A stretch of 64,000 nt of DNA, from the NCBI RefSeq assembly GCF_008831285.2, contig NC_045148.1, positions 4,772,001-4,836,000 on the forward strand. The letters run 5' to 3'. The notes under the pieces are model-generated. The model was not told the DNA's origin. It saw nothing but the letters and a program-made list of their open reading frames with translations, and ran no database searches. The position numbers and the translations under genes were made by a program. Of this stretch, positions 57,481 to 64,000 are shown one piece after another. Every line of letters begins with the position of its first letter. Position 1 is the stretch's first letter. Source of the DNA: Nymphaea colorata. Taxonomy: Eukaryota > Streptophyta > Magnoliopsida > Nymphaeales > Nymphaeaceae.

Positions 57481-58350
57481 ACTTCCTACAACATATGAAC
57501 TAATGAAAGCATGATTCCAACCTGAAAAAAAACAGACTACATGTCACAGTAGATGCTTTTTTCGGCCGAAGGACTGTCCACTCACTCTGCTCGAACCGTC
57601 TCAGCCTTCGCTCCCTCTAACAAATGACCTTCACTTTTCTTTGACCGGTAGACTCCACTACCTATTCATCCGACGATGAGAATCGATCTAATAGTTGTCC
57701 TTACACTTGTTCCCACCGGTGCTTTTCAACCGACAACGAGAACCACTTCTTGCTAACTTTATCTGTTGTTGCGAATCGATCCAACAGACATCTTGACGCT
57801 TGCTTCGACTAACAACAAGAACCACTTCAACAACAACGATGACTGCTCCCTACGAACTCCCTGTGAGTTTTCAAAGGGTAATGGACAACCCGTCGAAGCG
57901 TTATGGAGAAGCCTCCTTTCGCTGACCAATAAACTTCCGCCTCTAGTGGTCTCTCTTTTCGAAAAACCATTTGCTGTCAAGAGGGGTACTTTTGGTCATC
58001 AACGCCTTCATGTATGGGCTATCGCATCATTCCCACTGTCCACCTCAGGGCATTATTGTCTATCCAATGCCCCTATCGATTGGCCATTGACCTAGTTTTG
58101 TGAGATTGTGTATTTTTTGTAAAGAGATTGTGTACTTTTTGTAAAAGAAAAAACACAAAAGCCCTCTTTTTCAACTCATGAATGGGCTCTCCACAGCAAA
58201 TGTCCCTTCAAACTGGCAATCTCTCCTTCAAATTGTTAATTTCTTTGGCAATTTGTCTCAAAACACTCTTGGAGATATTAAAGGTGTTAGAAATGGAGGG
58301 GAAGATATAAGTTTTAAAAAAAATATCAAAATGGTTTTTTTTTTTAATTT
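57481..58350. other. Intergenic DNA, no gene seen
   Basis: 57,550-58,100 is moderately GC, with open frames on both strands, none recognised. A small duplication (TTGTGTA(T/C)TTTTTGTAAA) lies near 58,105-58,145. Confidence 0.45.
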
Positions 58351-58354
58351 CACT

Positions 58355-58985
58355 ATATCGTAAGATGCAACTGATACAATTACAACACACATGAAAAATG
58401 TGTATGCAAGCATTTCGTACAGGTTTTGCTGTCCTGTCTGTATCATACGAAATGGCTTTGTATCAAACAATATGGATAACATTGGCTTTAAACTTCACAT
58501 CAAAACGCAGAATCGATAGTTGTTCACTGTCAATTAAGAATTTAAATAATGTGTATGATTAAATAATACCATGATTATTATCAATCAATATAATAATCAT
58601 TATCTTCTTCATGCTCATCGTCATCCCTTTAAACGAGTGATTTCTCCTTTAAGACAATGATTTATTGACGATTTCTTTTTAAAATGGTGAGAAGTCACCC
58701 TCCCACAACTTTTAGAAACATTGAAAATGAAAGGGGAGACAAACTAAAAAAAAAAAAAGCATCTCAACATAAAAGGGGCATTAGGCCCCTTTTTGAAAAA
58801 GAGAGTCATATCGTAAGATACCGCCATACAACATGGGGGCCATGCCATATCGTAGGATACAGCCAATATGTGCATGACACACATGCATTTTATGTATCAT
58901 GCACGTACCATATGTGTTTTTCGAACCTATACGATATGTATCGTACGATGATCCTCCTTGCAATATGATATGGATAACATTGTTA
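58355..58985. repeat. Pair of related TATCGTAAGAT-type elements
   Basis: 58,355-58,485 and 58,807-58,985 both begin ATATCGTAAGAT and end AATATG...GATAACATTG. Both contain GTATCATACGA or GTATCGTACGA palindromic words. They look like two members of a small non-coding repeat family. No target duplication could be placed. Confidence 0.5.
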
Positions 58986-59115
58986 AGAGTACAAGATGTT
59001 TGCAGTGGCGATACACTACTTGAATAATCTATCAATGAGTTTCTACCATCACTAGCTAGACATCGTTTTATTGGTGACTCATTCACATTTATCATTGCCC
59101 ACGTCTCACCGCAAT
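58986..59115. other. 3' flank of the laccase gene
   Basis: About 130 bases downstream of the laccase stop. No clear polyadenylation signal is identified. Confidence 0.4.
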
Positions 59116-62100
59116 TTAGTTAAAAGCTCCCATATCTTCTAGTGACCGATCTGAAGGTTTCATCGTGCCAAAATGCCCAGCTTTTTCAATAACATCTGGA
59201 TCCAAACATTTGGGCATATATGAAGGTGGAGGCAACATGCTTGTCTCGTTTGTTGGACCATCCTTCACAATAAAAACTGTAACCATCCCCCAAGTATAGT
59301 GGCGTTCTAGGTGGCAGTGAAGAAGCCAAACTCCTATACAAGAATAGAAACACGAAAATATAAGCAGTCAATTATGGATAAACCATGATGAAAATAAACT
59401 ATAAGATGATCCATTCGTGGCTAGAAATTATCCAACATGGATTGAGCAGGAACCACAGAAAATACTAACCTGCGAAGATAAATAACCACACAGACATAAA
59501 TTAAGGATTATTTCCTCTAGAATGGTCATAGTGTAAGATATGAATTAGGTAAATGTGAAAGATACCCTAATTAATAGTCTATATTTAGGTTCAAATAAAC
59601 ATTAGGTTTTAGATTCCCCATTTGCCTAATGTGTCAAATGCGTCTTCGATGGCAAGGCAGTTTCTCATTCATGTTTTCATGTTCTAATACCAGCATGTCT
59701 CTTTGATATCAAAATGAGGTTTTGTTCATGTTTAGACATTCTTAATAGATGTACTTGGCTCATGCTCTTTTAGGGCCTTGGATTTTATGAATGGTTTCAG
59801 AAATTATAAACCTTTCAGAATTAAAATATGGGGAATATCCAGTTCTAAGCCCTCCTCGTAGCAGGAGTTAAAACCCTTGTCTGAGAAGGTTCACCTAACC
59901 TAATGGGGAGATCAGAATCCAACCTGGGTTAACCCGTTGATTGCATTATGTTCTCTTTCTTATATACTTTAAGCGACAATCTTACAGGCAAGCAAGTTGA
60001 ACTTCGTGGATTGTTCAGGTCAGTCAAGGAAGAAACATGGAGATCTTTCATAGATAATGTGATCAGTACATACAAATCTACCAAACAAGCAATGTAGGGT
60101 GCCATATCTAATCACCATCCCAACAGTTAGGAAGCACAAATAGCTAGATGCATTCTGATGCCATAAGCCTTTCAAGAAGGGGCGCATGAGAAGGACCATG
60201 TCGACTATATTACTAAAAGACAATTAATTACATCTTATTGCTAGTAGTATTGAGCAGAGAGAGAATAATATAGTAGTACCTGGGTTGTTTGCTCTAAACC
60301 TCACAGCAGCCCATCCTAAATATGGAACTGCAATAGTGTTCTCCAGAGGTGGATCAACCAAATTGTAATTGAGTGGGTCCTTCTCAGGATCAAAGTTTCC
60401 AAAACCTCGTCCAACCACATAGAAATCATAGCCATGTAAATGCATGGGATGGGCATCTGATCTTAGAAGGCTGGTTGCTTGAAACACAAGCTCAACTGTC
60501 TGATTATAGTTCAGCACCTTCACTTTTGTCCCAGCATCAGAATATACGAGCTCGTTTGGGTAAGTCTCAGATGTAAAATTGAATAAATATGGCGGAAAGC
60601 TTGGAAAATCAGTTGTGTAAATGTCGTTCAAGCTTTGATAGTAGGCCTCTAAGATGTCAATTGATGGACTAACAAACGACACATTGTTCAAACTAGCAGC
60701 ATACCTTGTCCCCTCTAGATTCTTGCAACTGCTGTTAGGGCAAAGTCCAAGGTTCATGGACATGGTATAGAGCAACCTTGTGTCAATTTCTGTTGGGACA
60801 TCAACAGGGTGATCAGCAGAGGCTAAACTTCTCTCCTTTGAGACAAATTCATATGCTGCATGGATGTCATCAACGGCTGGGAGGTCTGGAGATGAGGGTG
60901 AGGTCTGGGAAGTGTTGTAGCCTTCATATTCAACTATTGCTGTGGTTGTGTTGTCGGCCAGAGTGGCTGCCCCATCAGGTGTGTAAGAACTAGCAGCCAT
61001 GTAATAGAGACCCTTTGTTTGGTTGGCATGTAAAAGAAAATCCACAGTTTGTCCAGGGCTTACTACGACTAACTCATTATCAAAGGGCTTCAGATAAGAC
61101 CCATCTCTACCAACAACTGTAAGCGAATGGTTTGCCACTGCAACAAAGAGTGATGTGGTCATTGCAGCATTCACAAGTCGAAAAAGATAAGTATTGCCTT
61201 GCTCAACTAGAAAACGGCTTGTTCCTGCAACGAAAGAGAAGGGAGAAAATAAGTAGATTTCCTAGATAAATGAATAAAACAGGTGTGTACACAATTTCCA
61301 TGCTCAGTATTAAAAGATCAACAATTTTGAATGGTCGTCCTATCATCTCTGAAAGCCCCACAAGCTGCTAAATGACAACCCTTTCCACAAAATATTTGGT
61401 TATTTAAAATTTGCTCTAGCTGGGAATTATATCTATTTAGTTCCTTAATTTGCTTGACATTCTTATGTTTTCCAATCTGTTTTAACTGCTTGTCTGATGT
61501 CGCTTGTTTGCTTTATCAACTTTCTATAAGTAATTCATAATTAACTTTAGAGACATATAAACGTAGAGTAGCACTAATCTTGTCATATTACTGGTTCGAT
61601 CAAGGCTTCGCTAAAAAAAACAAAAAAACAAGAAACAAGGAGATCTTACAGTTTATACCTAGTCTATATAAACACGAGGTTGCATTCCATACTGTCAACG
61701 CGTGTATGAGAACCTCACTAGACCTATAGAAAGGGGTCTGAATTTTCTGCCTAGAAGCAGAAGGTGAGCAATTAAATATGGTATACGATATATTCTACAT
61801 ACCATAAGTGCATAAATAAGTTTCTGCAGTAATATTATGTGAAACTTTTACAAAAAGTTTCTTTCAATGGAGAAATTTGACTGTACCATGTGCTTCTTAC
61901 CTGCTGCTGAGCATGAGTACATATCACCTGGCTGGCCGTTAATGGTGTATGCATCAGAATTATTGAATTCTCCACCATCCCGCACTCTTCCTAGGAACAT
62001 CTCCATCACGTTAAGTGTCCACCATTCACCTGAAATAATTCAAAAGAAATGGGTATCATCATCTGTTTGATAATGGTGTAAAAGGTTCGATAAGAAAAAA

Positions 62101-63262
62101 CGTACCGTCATGAAAAGGAAAAAATTTTCTGTGTAAAGGGCTTCTGGGATATAAAAAGCGTTACTAAAATGGAAACCTCTCTCTATATATCTCAAATGCA
62201 AAACTTATTCAAATGCCAAAGCTAAATTTACCACGTATGCCTCCTTTCATATACTTCATCACTTAAATATTCTCCAAATTTCTAATTAGAATAGATACTC
62301 ATAGGCATTTCATCTAATAATTGGCAAGCAATCATCATGTGCACCCCGAAAGCGCTAGAGGCGAAAGATGGCACATAATTCTCTCGTAAAAAGACAGAGC
62401 TTTAAAAAAAAAAAAAAAAAAAGGTGAAACGTTAGCCGATTGACAATCCATCCTACCTCACTGTGATAGTCACATTCACCTCTAATGTTTGCATTTCTAA
62501 TATAAATTCATCTTTCTTGCTCCTTTGCCATGCTCAAGACTTAACAGCATATTTGTATGCCATTCCAAAAGTTTTTATTTGTCATTTTTAACTTAATCCC
62601 AAGTCATTGACTTAAATTTGAGGGTCGTCCGTCACTTTGCTAGAAAGAGAATGAAACAGAAACACTTAGTTTTAAGAATCATGTATAAGTTTCATACGTG
62701 CATCCATATAAGAAAGACAGGGTCATGAATTTGATCAATTTTCTACAAAGTCAGATGAATTTGGAGAGAACCCAAATTCCATATACTCCAAGTGCGTCCC
62801 GTAACCAATTCCAATTGCTCTCTCTCTCTCTCTCTCTGTGGCTTAAAGCCATCAGCTACTGAAGCAGCGGGCAATTGGTGTTCTTTCACGTATCTAAGAC
62901 TTAACAAGCACTAGAAATGAAGCAATCTTCCACGTACATAGGCAAATTATGTACGAAATGAAACGAAAGGATAAATGCAGGCAAGTTGAGAAGTGAAGTG
63001 AAAACAGAGGGACTTACCCAGAACTGCAACATACTCCTTGTCCGGTGGAGGGAAAGGGTAGCTAGCTCCGATCTTCGGGTAGATAACGACGGCACCATGG
63101 AGCATCCACCGGGTCCAGTCACTGTGGGCATGGTACCAAAGGGTGCCTTCCTCCGTGGAGAAGCGCAGGTCGTGGGTGAAATTGGCCCCTGGTTGCACGG
63201 CGCACATCGTGATGCATTCTGGCCCATCGGACCACGGATTCCTCGGGTTCAGCAGCCCATGC
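59116..63262 (-). CDS. LAC: Laccase (multicopper oxidase), 5' exons outside the window
   Basis: Four reverse-strand exons join in frame: 63262-63018, 62029-61901, 61224-60280 and 59333-59116. All three introns are GT-AG, and together they give about 511 residues. Plant laccases are secreted copper enzymes that oxidise phenols, including lignin and flavonoid precursors. Copper motifs present: HG at the very start (end of HWHG), WYHAHSDWTRWMLHGA, HPMHLHGYDFYVVGRGFG and HCHLERHYTWGM. The tenth residue after the Cys is Met, as in the LAC7/8/9/14/15 type of plant laccases; many lignin laccases have Leu. Several N-glycosylation sequons are present. The exon starting HGLLNPRNPWSDGPE follows the usual intron inside HWHG. 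Signal peptide and first cupredoxin half must lie beyond 64,000. No stop or frameshift occurs, so the gene looks intact. The stop TAA is at 59,118-59,116. Assignment to a numbered LAC gene is not possible. Confidence 0.93.
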
Positions 63263-63734
63263 CTGCACCATCCATTTCCCACATCCAATCGTTTGCTATT
63301 CGTTTATTATATAAGAGAGGGTATTATTTGCCATTATTTTGTAAAAGTAATTAGAGCTTGCTCGGCTGGTCCGGACTCCAAGTTTTGCAATTCAGGTCTT
63401 ATATGGGCTAAGGTCACGAATCTTAAATATATTAAATTTTTCGGCCTTTGGTCCTTGAAATTGCCCCGAAAGCATCGTGGCTGTTCGGACGTATCAATTA
63501 GGTGGAGACGGGAGGAGGCTGGTTATGTCAGGGTTGGGGGTCTGCTACGTAAAGAGTGAAATTTTGGTAAAGAAAAAATGGCAGTTTTCCTTCTTCTTTT
63601 TTTTTTTTATCACGCAGGGCTATCTGTTTTATCACGCAGGAAGAAGCATGAGAGCTTGACACAGAAGAGTTTGATTTTGCAAAAGAAAGCAAACTCATAG
63701 CCAATCGATTTGTGTTCATGACCGATTATGGCAG
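63263..63734 (-). other. Laccase upstream intron
   Basis: This lies between the first visible laccase exon and the LINE fragment. TATCACGCAGG occurs twice around 63,608-63,640, next to a T-rich run. No further laccase exon is found. Confidence 0.55.
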
Positions 63735-63942
63735 TTTACCGACATTGGAGGTAAAAGTTGGGATTTTTGTGACAATGCCATGTGAAAGTGTTGTTCACTT
63801 ATTCTTCAACTGCAAGCTAGTTGTTAAAGTCTGGGGACTAATAGTTTTGAAATTAAGACGCAATCAAGTAAGGATGGGCGGCATCCCATGCTGTGTATCC
63901 AAACTTGAAGGAAAAAATCTACAAATCCTAAAAAAGAATTGA
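63735..63942 (+). pseudogene. LINE zf-RVT fragment in the laccase intron
   Basis: The forward frame reads MPCESVVHLFFNCKLVVKVW, the HLFFxC...VW signature of the zinc-binding domain after the RT of plant LINEs. The rest (LRRNQVRMGG...) is unrecognised. It lies antisense to the laccase, inside the presumed intron. Confidence 0.6.
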
Positions 63943-64000
63943 ATGTTGACTCCGAAAGTTTTTGTCCAATGCAGCTGCTCATCAGGACCATACGATTTTT

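Noticed and set aside
63263-64000. Missing 5' laccase exons
   Set aside because: I searched the reverse strand for the signal peptide and the NGxFPGP/IHW exon and found neither. They must lie outside the window or be lost.

Overview
The window is nuclear DNA from a flowering plant. It has spliced genes with plant-type introns: an APL-like MYB-CC transcription factor and a plant laccase. It also carries plant lineages of LTR retrotransposons (a Tekay-like chromovirus, a Tat-like element and a copia element with an initiator-Met-tRNA primer site), plant LINE remnants, hAT-type MITEs, and many long (GA)n, (CT)n and (TA)n tracts. The sequence is AT-rich and mostly decayed repeats. I cannot name the species. 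I see no rRNA, tRNA, organellar or bacterial sequence.

Layout. 1-4,833: 3' half of a Tekay-like Ty3 element (RT end, RNase H, integrase, chromodomain-like tail, polypurine tract, 2.58 kb LTR). 4.87-6.49 kb: reverse-strand LINE remnant containing a hAT MITE with an 8-bp target duplication, cut by a second LTR end. 7.3-17.4 kb: AT-rich DNA with copies of one 2-3 kb LTR family. 17.5-20.2 kb: two diverged direct repeats enclosing a broken Peter Pan-like (Brix) exon. 24.8-27.0 kb: intact seven-exon APL-like gene with a pyrimidine-rich leader, followed by a cluster of small MITEs. 29.9-33.7 kb: deletion derivative of a copia element with a GC-rich leader and an ACCGGTT/ACCGATTC array. 33.7-36.3 kb: more LTR family copies. 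36.44-37.2 kb: inverted repeat of two decayed C2-domain fragments. 41.1-43.8 kb: another reverse LTR copy. 46.0-55.5 kb: a decayed Tat-like element (5' LTR, pol, tandem repeats, polypurine tract, two 3' LTR units joined head to tail). 56.2-58.99 kb: Glu-rich broken reading frame, an inverted minisatellite and a repeat pair. 59.1-63.3 kb: reverse-strand laccase lacking its 5' exons, with a LINE scrap in the upstream intron.

Only two genes look functional: the MYB-CC gene (25,074-26,994) and the laccase (59,116-63,262, 5' end outside the window). Nothing suggests they act together. The rest is a record of nested insertion, LTR recombination and decay.

I found no convincing new multi-gene system. 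The observations most worth testing are the C2-fragment inverted repeat, the inverted minisatellite, the ACCGGTT-rich copia leader, a conserved ~65-bp LTR core present eight times in diverged contexts, and the Peter Pan exon between direct repeats.
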